This document shows, in pieces, positions 11,243 through 19,786 of a stretch of 64,000 nt of DNA; the stretch's first letter is position 1; each line of letters opens with the position of its first letter. The position numbers and the translations under genes were made by a program. The notes under the pieces were generated by a model. The model was given only the letters and a program-made list of their open reading frames with translations, was not told the origin of the DNA and did no database searches. Origin of the DNA: JBCBKP01 sp038521625 (lineage in GTDB: Bacteria > Planctomycetota > Phycisphaerae > Phycisphaerales > UBA1924); assembly GCA_038521625.1 (NCBI GenBank), contig JBCBKP010000008.1, positions 1 to 64,000 on the forward strand, in the 5' to 3' direction.

Positions 11243-11665
11243 TCAGAGGCCAGCCCACGTCACCCATTTCCACGCCCAGGCCACCAGGACGACCGCCGAG
11301 GCCGTGACCAGGGCCGGTTTCGTGACCATCCACGCAAAGACGCCCTCGACGCGCGCCCCCCCGAGCGCCCCGTGCAGGCCGCCGAAGAGGCCCGCGGCGG
11401 TCAGAACCGCCATCGCCGCACCCGCGGGCTGTGCCGAGAGGGACGCCCACCCGTCGGCGGTCGCCGCGTGGGCGAACGCCGTCGTCATCCCACACGTCGG
11501 GCAGGGCGCGTCGAACGCCACCGCCCAGCCGCACGCCGGCAGACCCAGTCTCGTGTGCGTGCCGTGGCCCGCGTCGCTCGGACTCAGCCCGGCCGAGACG
11601 ATCAGCAGGGCCAGGCAGCCCACGGCGATCATGGCTCTCGGGACTCTCGCGCTCGCGCCTCGCAT
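11243..11665 (-). CDS. DUF2752 membrane protein
   Basis: 140 residues from the ATG at 11665. Three hydrophobic segments are visible (AMIAVGCLALLIVSAGL; AGAAMAVLTAAGLFGGL; TASAVVLVAWAWKWVTW). Between the first and second lies the family hallmark CPTCGMTTAFAH, a conserved Cys pair with Thr/Ala. DUF2752 proteins are small inner-membrane proteins of unknown function, frequent in planctomycetes and Bacteroidetes. The frame stays open upstream to 11764, but that extension is Arg/Pro-rich and overlaps the EAL gene. The start at 11665 is favoured by TACAGT placed 6 nt upstream. Confidence 0.85.
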   Translation of the reverse strand: MRGASARVPRAMIAVGCLALLIVSAGLSPSDAGHGTHTRLGLPACGWAVAFDAPCPTCGMTTAFAHAATADGWASLSAQPAGAAMAVLTAAGLFGGLHGALGGARVEGVFAWMVTKPALVTASAVVLVAWAWKWVTWAGL

Positions 11666-11671
11666 GGACGC

Positions 11672-11677
11672 ACTGTA
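11672..11677 (-). promoter_or_regulatory. Putative -10 for a leaderless DUF2752 transcript
   Basis: Minus-strand TACAGT followed by GCGTCC and the ATG at 11665. It lies just past the stop codon of the EAL gene. Confidence 0.4.
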
Positions 11678-11681
11678 CGGC

Positions 11682-13451
11682 TCAGGCCGCGGCCAGCTCG
11701 CCGTCCTCGGCCGGCCGGCGGACGACCCAGCCGGGCGCGTTGGGCGCGCGCGTGATCTGCTCATCCGCCAGTCGACGCAGGAGGCGCTCGGTCTTGACCA
11801 GCTCTCGGGCGTTCCGGTGATGCAAGAACGCGTCGTCCTCGATCAGCAGCCGGACGCCGACCGCCGGGAGCGCGCGTCGCTCGTCGCGCGCGACGATCGC
11901 CGATCGCAGCACCGGCGCCAGCCGGTCGCGGAACCGGGCCACGATCCGAGGGGCGAGCCTCTCGATGCAGTCGTTCGAACCGACGATGATCAGCCGGTCG
12001 TCCCCCTGGTGGCCGACGAACGCGGTCTCGGGCACGGTCCCGAGGTCGTCGAACCCCTCTGCGACCGACGCGACCAGCTCGCGCACCACGTCGTCCCCGA
12101 GGTCGAAGCCGAACGTCTCGTTGAACTCCGAAAAGTTGCGCAGATCCGCGAAGATGATCCCGACGCCCTCGGCCCGGTTCAGGAAGTGCCGCTGCATCAG
12201 CTCCTCGCACGCGACCCGTCCGGGCAGGCCGGTCAGCGGCGAACGGCGCGAGCGAACCGTGCGCATCTCGAGCGCCGAGCGGAAGAGCACGTCCGTCGGA
12301 TTCACGACACCGATGACCTGGTCGCCGCGAAGCACCGGCAGCGGCGTGGAGATGGGAAGCTGACGCGAAGCGAGCATCTGGAGCGCGTCCGCCAGCGGCG
12401 TGGACGCGTCGATCGGCACGCCCGTCGGCTCGCCCAGCCGGACCAGCTTCTCTTCCTTGCGCCCCGCGTCGGCCTCGCGCTCGGTGGTCTCGCGGTCGAT
12501 CCAGTGCGATCCGGCGGCGCACTCCACAAGCATGCCGCACGCGCCCGGGCTGCTCCGCAGCGCCGCCGCGGCTTCTCCGATTGTCGAGTTGGGATCCGCC
12601 ACGCAGCAGGGGCGCGACATCGGGCCGATGACGTCTCCGAGCGCGGAGAGCACGCGCGAGCTGCTCGTATCCGAGATCTTGGCTCTCAGCTGGTCGAGCT
12701 CCTCCTGATCGACGCCCGGCACCGCCGCCGGCCTCCCGAAGAGGTAGCCCTGGCCGTACGCGACCCCGATCGCGATCAGCCGGTCCAGCTCCTCGCGGCG
12801 CTCGATGCCCTCGGCGATCAGCCGCACGCCGCTGAGCTTCGAGAACTGCAGCATGAACCGCACGAGGTTCTCGCGGACCGGGTCGCCGTCGATCTCCGCG
12901 ATGAGATCTCGATCGAGCTTCAGCCAGCCCGGACGCAGACGCATGATCCTGTTCAGCCCGCTCGTCCCGGCCCCGACGTCGTCGATCGCGATCTGGAAGC
13001 CCAGGCCCATCAGCTGGCGGCACCGGGCCCGAAGCGCCTCGTCCTGGCCCGGGTCGCCGCGCTCGGTGATCTCGAAGACGACCCGCGCGGGCGTCATCGC
13101 CGGCGAGCAATCCATCACCGACTCGATCGACGCGACGAACCGGCTGTCCAGCAGCAGCGACGGGGAGCAGTTGACGAAGACCAGCCCGCTGTCGATCCGT
13201 TCGGAGTAGCCCCGCAGCGCCGCGAGCTGCGTCGCGCTCTCCACCGGCCAGACCATGCCGCAGGACTCCGCGGCGTTGAAGAGCTCGTCGGGTCGGGCGA
13301 AGCCGCTGTCGGGCGAGGGGCGCGTCAGGCACTCGTAGCCCGCGATCGTGCCGCGCCGGAGGTCGATGATCGGCTGGAAATGGGGCGTGAAGAGCCGGTC
13401 GCGCACCAGCGCTTGCAGTCTTGTCTCGATCTCGAGTGATTGCTGCGACAC
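11682..13451 (-). CDS. EAL-CBS-GGDEF protein, probable cyclic-di-GMP phosphodiesterase
   Basis: About 589 residues. The N-terminal EAL domain keeps residues expected of an active phosphodiesterase: Glu in YECLTRP (EAL replaced by ECL), Asn in VFVNCSP, Glu in FEITER, the Asp pair in IDDVGAGTSGL, Lys in LKLDRDL, Glu in LIAEGIE and GQGYLFGRP. Two CBS-like segments follow (about 260-390, ending VLRGDQVIGVVNPTDVLF). The C-terminal GGDEF domain has SPLTGLPGR and FADLRNFSEFN, but its active-site motif is GHQGDDR instead of GG(D/E)EF, so it is probably not a cyclase and may bind GTP as a regulator. No membrane span is seen, so it should be cytosolic. The start is uncertain: GTG at 13451 is used, but a GTG near 13530 is also in frame. 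Confidence 0.85.
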   Translation of the reverse strand: MSQQSLEIETRLQALVRDRLFTPHFQPIIDLRRGTIAGYECLTRPSPDSGFARPDELFNAAESCGMVWPVESATQLAALRGYSERIDSGLVFVNCSPSLLLDSRFVASIESVMDCSPAMTPARVVFEITERGDPGQDEALRARCRQLMGLGFQIAIDDVGAGTSGLNRIMRLRPGWLKLDRDLIAEIDGDPVRENLVRFMLQFSKLSGVRLIAEGIERREELDRLIAIGVAYGQGYLFGRPAAVPGVDQEELDQLRAKISDTSSSRVLSALGDVIGPMSRPCCVADPNSTIGEAAAALRSSPGACGMLVECAAGSHWIDRETTEREADAGRKEEKLVRLGEPTGVPIDASTPLADALQMLASRQLPISTPLPVLRGDQVIGVVNPTDVLFRSALEMRTVRSRRSPLTGLPGRVACEELMQRHFLNRAEGVGIIFADLRNFSEFNETFGFDLGDDVVRELVASVAEGFDDLGTVPETAFVGHQGDDRLIIVGSNDCIERLAPRIVARFRDRLAPVLRSAIVARDERRALPAVGVRLLIEDDAFLHHRNARELVKTERLLRRLADEQITRAPNAPGWVVRRPAEDGELAAA

Positions 13452-13591
13452 CGCTGACAGCTCCGGGACGTCCGTGCCCTCTCGCCGGTCATCGGACGGA
13501 TCCTGGCCGCACTTGCCGCCCGCTGTGCGCACACGACGGCGCTCACGGGCGCTCCGCCGGTCTCGGTGTGGGGACGATCCCTCGACGGGGA

Positions 13592-13984
13592 TCAGTCGAA
13601 GCGGAAGACGCCCTTGCGGAAGCCGTACAGGTACGCGACCACGGTCGTGAAGAGGAAGAAGAGGATCCGGGCCAGCCAGAGCAAGCTGTCGGAGCCCCCC
13701 GGTTCCAGGCTCCCGAACGTCGCCGCCCAGGGGTACAGGAAGATGACCTCGACGTCGAAGACCAGGAAGACCATCGCGATCAGGTAGAACCGAACGTTGA
13801 ACCGCTTGCGGGCGGTCCCGATCGGGTTCATGCCCGACTCGTATGCCTCGGCCTTCCGCTCGCCCTTGCGGCGTGGCCCGAGCAGCGTCGTCAGCACGAC
13901 GTTGCCCACGCCGAACGTGATCGCGGCCAGCACCATCAGGCCGATCGGGAGGTAGCTGTTGAGGTCGGTCGTCGCGAGCGTCAC
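13592..13984 (-). CDS. nuoA: NADH-quinone oxidoreductase subunit A
   Basis: 130 residues with three transmembrane helices: LPIGLMVLAAITFGVGNVVL, IAMVFLVFDVEVIFLYPWA and LARILFFLFTTVVAYLYGF. The conserved complex I subunit A loop is present (YESGMNPIGTARKRFNVRFY), as is the FDVEVIFLYPW signature with its acidic residues. NuoA is a small membrane subunit at the junction of the peripheral and membrane arms. GTG at 13984 follows GGAG. Unusually, nuoB does not follow; the next leftward gene is the EAL protein 140 nt away, so nuoA is separated from any nuo operon. Confidence 0.93.
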   Translation of the reverse strand: MTLATTDLNSYLPIGLMVLAAITFGVGNVVLTTLLGPRRKGERKAEAYESGMNPIGTARKRFNVRFYLIAMVFLVFDVEVIFLYPWAATFGSLEPGGSDSLLWLARILFFLFTTVVAYLYGFRKGVFRFD

Positions 13985-14035
13985 GGCGGTCTCCGGGCCG
14001 GCTGTCTCGGGACGGCTTGTGCCGCCAGAGAGCCG

Positions 14036-14041
14036 ATCGTA
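14036..14041 (-). promoter_or_regulatory. Possible -10 for nuoA
   Basis: Minus-strand TACGAT 51 nt upstream of the nuoA GTG. With a 17-nt spacer its -35 would fall on the palindrome at 14059-14077, so that palindrome could be an operator. Confidence 0.35.
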
Positions 14042-14058
14042 GCGGGGTCGGCGTCCGC

Positions 14059-14077
14059 GTACCACGAGCCGTGGTAC
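14059..14077. promoter_or_regulatory. Perfect inverted repeat in the nuoA-groEL1 intergenic region
   Basis: GTACCACG-AGC-CGTGGTAC: 8-bp arms with a 3-nt centre. It lies about 115 bp upstream of the sigma-54-like element before groEL1 and over the predicted -35 of nuoA. It could be an activator or repressor site; no factor is identified. Confidence 0.55.
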
Positions 14078-14106
14078 CTCTCCCTGTGTCGGCCGAACCC
14101 ACCCGC

Positions 14107-14121
14107 CTGCCACAGTGGCAG
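14107..14121. promoter_or_regulatory. Second inverted repeat upstream of groEL1
   Basis: CTGCCAC-A-GTGGCAG, perfect 7-bp arms. The half-site GTGGCAG recurs at 14145-14151, 30 bp away (about three helical turns). A related CTGCCGCGGCAG palindrome sits at 14229-14240 in the predicted leader. Confidence 0.5.
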
Positions 14122-14191
14122 CGTCCGGCGCGCCCCGCGCGGGCGTGGCAGGGAACCCGCCGCCGGCGGCCCGGATCGCGGTCCGAGCGGA

Positions 14192-14208
14192 TTGGCACCG
14201 GCGTTGCC
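14192..14208 (+). promoter_or_regulatory. Sigma-54-type -24/-12 promoter candidate for groEL1
   Basis: TTGGCACCGGCGTTGCC contains the invariant GG and GC separated by 10 bp and matches YTGGCAC-N5-TTGC. It would start transcription near 14218, leaving a leader of about 90 nt before the groEL1 GTG. Two palindromes lie 70-135 bp upstream, where enhancer-binding activators usually sit. Otherwise the 322-nt nuoA-groEL1 gap has no gene and no CIRCE-like TTAGCACTC repeat. Confidence 0.5.
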
Positions 14209-14306
14209 TTGTCCCTCCGCACGCCGCGCTGCCGCGGCAGGACTTCACAAGCACCCGGAGCCGATCGGGACCGCCCGGACGCGGCCCCTTCGGCGGAGGA
14301 GCACAC

Positions 14307-16070
<1,764 letters not shown>

Positions 16071-16130
16071 ACCGCGGGTTCGAACACACGAATACATCGC
16101 GGCATCGCCGCGCCGACCGAGGAGCACAGC

Positions 16131-16421
16131 ATGGCAGTCAAACCGCTCGAGGACCGGATCCTCGTCAAGCCGATCGAGAAGGACAACATGACCGACTCGG
16201 GCCTCTACCTGCCCGAGGCCAGCAAGGAGCGGCCCATCCAGGGCAAGGTCGTCGCCGCCGGGCCGGGCAAGCTGCTCGACAACGGCCAGCGCGCCAAGCC
16301 GGTCGTGAAGAAGGGCGACACCGTCGTCTACGGCAAGTACGCCGGGACGGAGATCGAGCTCAAGGGCGAGTCGCACCTGATCCTGCGGGAGACGGAGCTG
16401 CTCGGGGTGATCGAGGGCTGA
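16131..16421 (+). CDS. groES: Co-chaperonin GroES
   Basis: 96-residue heptameric lid of the GroEL chamber. The sequence opens VKPLEDRILVKPI, has the mobile loop region (KDNMTDSGLYLPEASKERPIQGKVVAAG) and the C-terminal YGKYAGTEIELKGESHLILRETELLGVI block. ATG at 16131 follows GGAG (gaggagcacagc). It lies between two groEL paralogues: 60 nt after groEL1 and, if the inserted cassette is ignored, directly before groEL2. The ancestral order may therefore have been groES-groEL2, the usual one, with groEL1 added upstream. Confidence 0.97.
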   Translation: MAVKPLEDRILVKPIEKDNMTDSGLYLPEASKERPIQGKVVAAGPGKLLDNGQRAKPVVKKGDTVVYGKYAGTEIELKGESHLILRETELLGVIEG

Positions 16422-16423
16422 GC

Positions 16424-16454
16424 GGGCAATGGGGAATGGGCAGTGGGCAATGGG
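16424..16454. repeat. Left array of 7-nt units flanking the four-helix-bundle gene
   Basis: Four consecutive heptamers plus GGG: GGGCAAT, GGGGAAT, GGGCAGT, GGGCAAT. The array begins 2 nt after the groES stop. The GTG start of the next gene (16443) lies inside it. The first 19 nt are repeated exactly, in inverted orientation, after that gene. Confidence 0.9.
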
Positions 16455-16826
16455 TCGGACGAAGCCATCCGCAGTTACCGCGATCTCGTCGCGTGGCAGC
16501 GGGCGATGGCGCTCGTCGAGCTCGTCTACCGCTGCTCGTCCTCGTTCCCGGCCGACGAGCGCTTCGGGCTGGTCAGCCAGATCCGGCGATCGGCCGTGTC
16601 GATCCCGAGCAACATCGCCGAGGGCTACGGCCGCGGCTCGGCCCAGGATTACCAGCGCTTCCTGCGCGTCGCGCGGGGCTCGCTGTTCGAAGTGGAAACA
16701 CAGGTCATCATCGCAGAGCGGCTCGGCTACCTCACGGGGGACGCGGCCGCCGGGGTTCGCGAGCAGATCGATTCGGCCGCGAAAGTACTTTCAGGATTGA
16801 TCAGGAGCTTGGCGGATCGGGCCTGA
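16443..16826 (+). CDS. Four-helix-bundle protein (23S rRNA intervening-sequence / S23 family)
   Basis: 127 residues, all-helical. Family motifs are clear: YRDLVAWQRAMALVELVY at the start, FGLVSQIRRSAVSIPSNIAEGYGRGS in the middle, and a C-terminal ETQVIIAERLGYL followed by a final helix. Members fold as a four-helix bundle and form pentamers. They occur inside 23S rRNA intervening sequences and are related to the Avd protein of diversity-generating retroelements; their biochemical role is unclear. The only in-frame start is a GTG within the left repeat array, with no separate Shine-Dalgarno, so translation may depend on coupling to groES, whose stop is 21 nt upstream in the same frame. It splits the chaperonin operon. 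Confidence 0.9.
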   Translation: MGNGSDEAIRSYRDLVAWQRAMALVELVYRCSSSFPADERFGLVSQIRRSAVSIPSNIAEGYGRGSAQDYQRFLRVARGSLFEVETQVIIAERLGYLTGDAAAGVREQIDSAAKVLSGLIRSLADRA

Positions 16827-16828
16827 TG

Positions 16829-16852
16829 CCCATTGCCCATTCCCCATTGCCC
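16829..16852. repeat. Right array of 7-nt units, inverted copy of the left array
   Basis: Reads CCCATTG CCCATTC CCCATTG CCC on the plus strand, the reverse complement of the left array with one mismatch and one unit fewer. It begins 2 nt after the stop of the four-helix-bundle gene and ends at the hairpin holding the groEL2 ribosome-binding site. Confidence 0.9.
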
Positions 16853-16868
16853 AACTCCGAAGGAGTTG
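16852..16868 (+). promoter_or_regulatory. Hairpin sequestering the groEL2 Shine-Dalgarno
   Basis: CAACTCC-GAA-GGAGTTG forms a perfect 7-bp stem with a 3-nt loop. The right arm contains GGAG (16862-16865), which is 7 nt from the groEL2 ATG. A stem of this size could mask the ribosome-binding site at low temperature, as RNA thermometers do; that role is untested. Confidence 0.5.
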
Positions 16869-16872
16869 CCAG

Positions 16873-18486
16873 ATGAGCAAGAAACAGATCATGTTCGACA
16901 CCTCCGCCCTCCTCGAGATGAAGAAGGGCGTGGACCGGCTCGCCGACGCCGTGCGCTGCACGATGGGGCCATCGGGACGACACGTCGTCATCGAGAAGTC
17001 CTACGGCGGTCCGCACGTCACCAAGGACGGCGTCTCGGTCGCCAAGGAGATCGAGCTGCCCGACCCGTTCGAGTCGATGGGCGCCAAGATGGTCCACCAG
17101 GTCGCCAAGAAGACCGCCGACAAGGCGGGCGACGGCACGACCTGCGCCACCGTCCTCGCCCAGGCGATCTTCAACGAGGGCCTCAAGCACGTCCAGGCCG
17201 GCGCCAACCCGGTCCACCTGCAGCGCGGCATCAACCGCGCCGCCGAGATCGCCGCCGAGGCGATCGACGGCCTGGCGACGCCGTGCCGCGGCAAGGCCGA
17301 CTACCGCAAGGTCGCTACCGTCTCGAGCAACCACGACGAGAACGTGGGCGAGCTGATCGCCGAGGCGATCGCCAAGGTCGGGGCCGAGGGCGTCGTCGAG
17401 GTCGAGGACGGCAAGAGCGCCGAGACCACGCTCGACTACGTCGAGGGCATGCAGTTCGACAAGGGCTACCTCTCGCCGTACTTCATGACCGACCCGAAGA
17501 CCGGCGAGGCGGTGCTCGAGGACGCGTACGTCCTGATCCACGAGAAGAAGATCAGCAACCTGCCCGACCTGCTGCCGCTGCTGAACAAGATCGCCGGCAC
17601 CGGCAAGCCGCTGCTGATCATCGCCGAGGACGTCGAGAACGAGGCGCTCGCGGCGCTCGTGGTCAACCGGCTCCGCGGCACGCTGAACATCTGCGCCGTC
17701 AAGGCCCCGGGCTTCGGCGACCGGCGCAAGGCGATGCTCGAGGACATCTCGATCCTCACCAGCGGCGTCTACCTCGCCGAGGACCTGGGCCGCTCGCTCG
17801 AGTCGGTCGAGATCTCCGAGCTCGGCAAGGCCAAGAAGATCGTCGTGACCAAGGACGACACGACCATCATCGAGGGCGCCGGCAAGAAGAAGGACATCAC
17901 CGCGCGGGCCGACCAGATCCTGGCCCAGCACGAGAAGTCCACCAGCGACTACGACAAGGAGAAGCTGATGGAGCGCCACGCCAAGCTGACCGGCGGCGTC
18001 GCGATCATCAGCGTCGGCGGCGCGACCGAGCAGGCCCAGAAGGCCGCCAAGGACCTCGTCGAGGACGCCCTGCACGCGACCCGCGCGGCCGCCAAGGAGG
18101 GCTACGTCCCCGGCGGCGGCGTCGCGCTGATCCGCGCGGTCGACGCGGTCGAGGCCGGCGCCAAGCGGATCAAGAACGACGAGCGCTTCGGCTTCGAGAT
18201 CCTGGCCCGCTCGCTGGAGGCCCCGGCCCGCCAGATCGCCCTGAACGCCGGCTTCGACGGCGACCTGGCGGTCGAGACCATCGCCGAGAGCGAGGGCGCG
18301 GTCGGCCTGAACGCCGCGACCGGCGACTACACCGACCTGGTCAAGTCGGGCATCATCGACCCGGCGCTGGTCGCCAAGAGCGCGATCGTCAACGCCGCGT
18401 CGGTCGCGGGGCTGATGCTGACGACCGACGTGATGGTGACCGAGCTGAAGGAAGACACCGAGCCGGCCGTCGGCGCGGTGAGCTGA
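16873..18486 (+). CDS. groEL: Chaperonin GroEL, second paralogue
   Basis: 537-residue chaperonin subunit with KAGDGTTCATVLA, the apical-domain blocks, KAPGFGDRRKAMLEDISILTSG and ALHATRAAAKEGYVPGGG. Unlike groEL1 it has no GGM tail, ending TEPAVGAVS, and it has the canonical length. The distinct N-terminus (SKKQIMFDTSALLEMKKGVDRLADAVRCTMGPSGRHVVIEKSYGGPHV) and tail suggest a specialised chaperonin rather than a recent duplicate. ATG at 16873; its RBS lies in a hairpin at the edge of the inserted cassette. dnaJ follows after 136 nt. Confidence 0.97.
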   Translation: MSKKQIMFDTSALLEMKKGVDRLADAVRCTMGPSGRHVVIEKSYGGPHVTKDGVSVAKEIELPDPFESMGAKMVHQVAKKTADKAGDGTTCATVLAQAIFNEGLKHVQAGANPVHLQRGINRAAEIAAEAIDGLATPCRGKADYRKVATVSSNHDENVGELIAEAIAKVGAEGVVEVEDGKSAETTLDYVEGMQFDKGYLSPYFMTDPKTGEAVLEDAYVLIHEKKISNLPDLLPLLNKIAGTGKPLLIIAEDVENEALAALVVNRLRGTLNICAVKAPGFGDRRKAMLEDISILTSGVYLAEDLGRSLESVEISELGKAKKIVVTKDDTTIIEGAGKKKDITARADQILAQHEKSTSDYDKEKLMERHAKLTGGVAIISVGGATEQAQKAAKDLVEDALHATRAAAKEGYVPGGGVALIRAVDAVEAGAKRIKNDERFGFEILARSLEAPARQIALNAGFDGDLAVETIAESEGAVGLNAATGDYTDLVKSGIIDPALVAKSAIVNAASVAGLMLTTDVMVTELKEDTEPAVGAVS

Positions 18487-18520
18487 TCGATCCCGCCGTC
18501 CCGCCGGGAGACCGGTGGGG

Positions 18521-18622
18521 GGCGATTGGGTTGGGCATCAGTAATCGGGCGACAGGCAGCGGAGAGGCGAATCGTGATCAATCAATGCCCCGATGCCCGA
18601 TGCCCGGTGCCCGGTGCCTGAC
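18521..18622. repeat. Degenerate inverted 7-nt repeat arrays, possible remnant of a second cassette
   Basis: Right side (18592-18619): GATGCCC, GATGCCC, GGTGCCC, GGTGCCT. Left side (18533-18553): GGGCATC, AGTAATC, GGGCGAC, the inverted counterpart in decayed form. About 30 nt of non-repetitive sequence lies between them. The unit length and GGGCAAT-like core resemble the arrays around the four-helix-bundle gene 1.7 kb upstream, but no gene is inside. The array runs to within 3 nt of the dnaJ start and has no Shine-Dalgarno. Confidence 0.6.
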
Positions 18623-19786
18623 ATGCCCACCACACGCGACTACTACGAGATCCTCGGCGTTGAGAAGTCCGCGGACGCGGAGGACATCAAGCGCGCCTAC
18701 CGCCGCCTCGCGATGAAGCACCACCCGGACCGCAACCCGGGCGACGCCGAGGCCGAGGCCAAGTTCAAGGAAGCCGCCGAGGCCTACGAGATCCTCTCCG
18801 ACCAGGAGAAGCGCCAGCGCTACGACCAGTTCGGGCACGAGGGCGTCCGCGGCGGCGGGGCCGCGGCCCACGACTTCAGCCGGATGAACGTCGAGGACAT
18901 CTTCTCGATGTTCAACGACATCTTCGGGGGCAACGCCGGGGGCGGCTTCGCCGGCGCCCGGGGCCGCCCGCGCGTCGCGCGCGGGCACGACCTGGAGACC
19001 GAGGTCGTGCTCGAGCTGGAGGATGTCCTGAGCGGCGTCGAGCGCGACGTCGAGTTCACACGCCTCGACGTCTGCGAGATCTGCACGGGATCGGGCGCCA
19101 AGGAGGGCACGACGCCCGAGCGCTGCCCGACCTGCCAGGGCCAGGGCAAGGTGCAGCAGGCGGGCCTGGGCGGGATGTTCCGCATGGTCACCGCCTGCCC
19201 GCAGTGCCGGGGACTGGGCACGATCATCAAAGAGAAGTGCCCGGCCTGCGCGAGCCGCGGGCGCTCGCCGCGGAAGCGCAAGCTGAGCGTCCGGCTGCCG
19301 GCGGGCATCCAGGACGGCCAGGCGGTCCGCGTGCAGGGCGAGGGCGAGCCGCCGCCGCGCGAGCTGAGCCCGAGCGGCGAGGGCATCCGGGGCGACCTGC
19401 ACGTGGTGGTGCGGATCGAGGACCACGAGCTGTTCGAGCGCGAGGGCGACCATCTTCTCTTGGAGATGCCGATCGGGTTCACGCAGGCGGCGCTCGGCGC
19501 CGAGATCGAGACGCCGACGCTCGACGGGCCGGAGACGCTGAGCGTCCCGAAGGGCACGCAGCACGGCTCGATCTTCCGGATCTCCGGGCGCGGGCTGCCG
19601 AACCTGCGGAGCGGGCGGCGCGGCGATCTGGTCGTGGTGACGCGCGTCGAGATCCCGAAGAAGCTGACCAAGCGGCAGGAAGAGCTGCTGCGCGAGTTCG
19701 CCGAGACCGAGGACAAGGACGTGCACCCGGAGAGCCACGGGTTCTTCCAGAAGATCTCTGATTTCCTGAGCGGCGAGAAGAAGTAA
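18623..19786 (+). CDS. dnaJ: Molecular chaperone DnaJ
   Basis: 387-residue Hsp40. J domain with the HPD motif (MKHHPDRNPGD), a Gly/Phe-rich stretch (IFGGNAGGGFAGARG), and a zinc-binding domain with CEICTGSGAKEG, CPTCQGQG and CPQCRGLG. The fourth repeat is CPACASRG, so it lacks the usual GxG glycine pattern but keeps both cysteines. The C-terminal substrate-binding domains follow. ATG at 18623 (PTTRDYYEILGV) is the natural start; in-frame ATGs at 18593 and 18602 fall in the repeat array. There is no good Shine-Dalgarno before the ATG. The dnaJ stop overlaps the grpE start (TAATG). Confidence 0.96.
   Translation: MPTTRDYYEILGVEKSADAEDIKRAYRRLAMKHHPDRNPGDAEAEAKFKEAAEAYEILSDQEKRQRYDQFGHEGVRGGGAAAHDFSRMNVEDIFSMFNDIFGGNAGGGFAGARGRPRVARGHDLETEVVLELEDVLSGVERDVEFTRLDVCEICTGSGAKEGTTPERCPTCQGQGKVQQAGLGGMFRMVTACPQCRGLGTIIKEKCPACASRGRSPRKRKLSVRLPAGIQDGQAVRVQGEGEPPPRELSPSGEGIRGDLHVVVRIEDHELFEREGDHLLLEMPIGFTQAALGAEIETPTLDGPETLSVPKGTQHGSIFRISGRGLPNLRSGRRGDLVVVTRVEIPKKLTKRQEELLREFAETEDKDVHPESHGFFQKISDFLSGEKK

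Larger units (their letters stand above)
16424..16852 (+). mobile_element. Candidate small insertion cassette carrying a four-helix-bundle gene
   Basis: A 429-bp unit inserted between groES and groEL2. It consists of an array of 7-nt repeats, one gene for a four-helix-bundle protein, and the same repeats inverted. The two ends match at 23 of 24 aligned positions. No transposase or clear target-site duplication is present. Relatives of the encoded protein are known from intervening sequences inside 23S rRNA genes, so mobility of such units is plausible, but mobility here is inferred from structure only. Confidence 0.55.

Noticed and set aside
16071..16130. GGTTCGA in the groEL1-groES gap, resembling a tRNA T-loop
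   Set aside because: No acceptor stem, anticodon arm or CCA context can be formed around it; only a small CGCGGC-ATC-GCCGCG stem is present.
16424..16454. Phase-variable switching by gain or loss of 7-nt units
   Set aside because: The gene start lies inside the last unit and upstream units are not translated in this frame, so unit changes would not shift the reading frame in a simple way.
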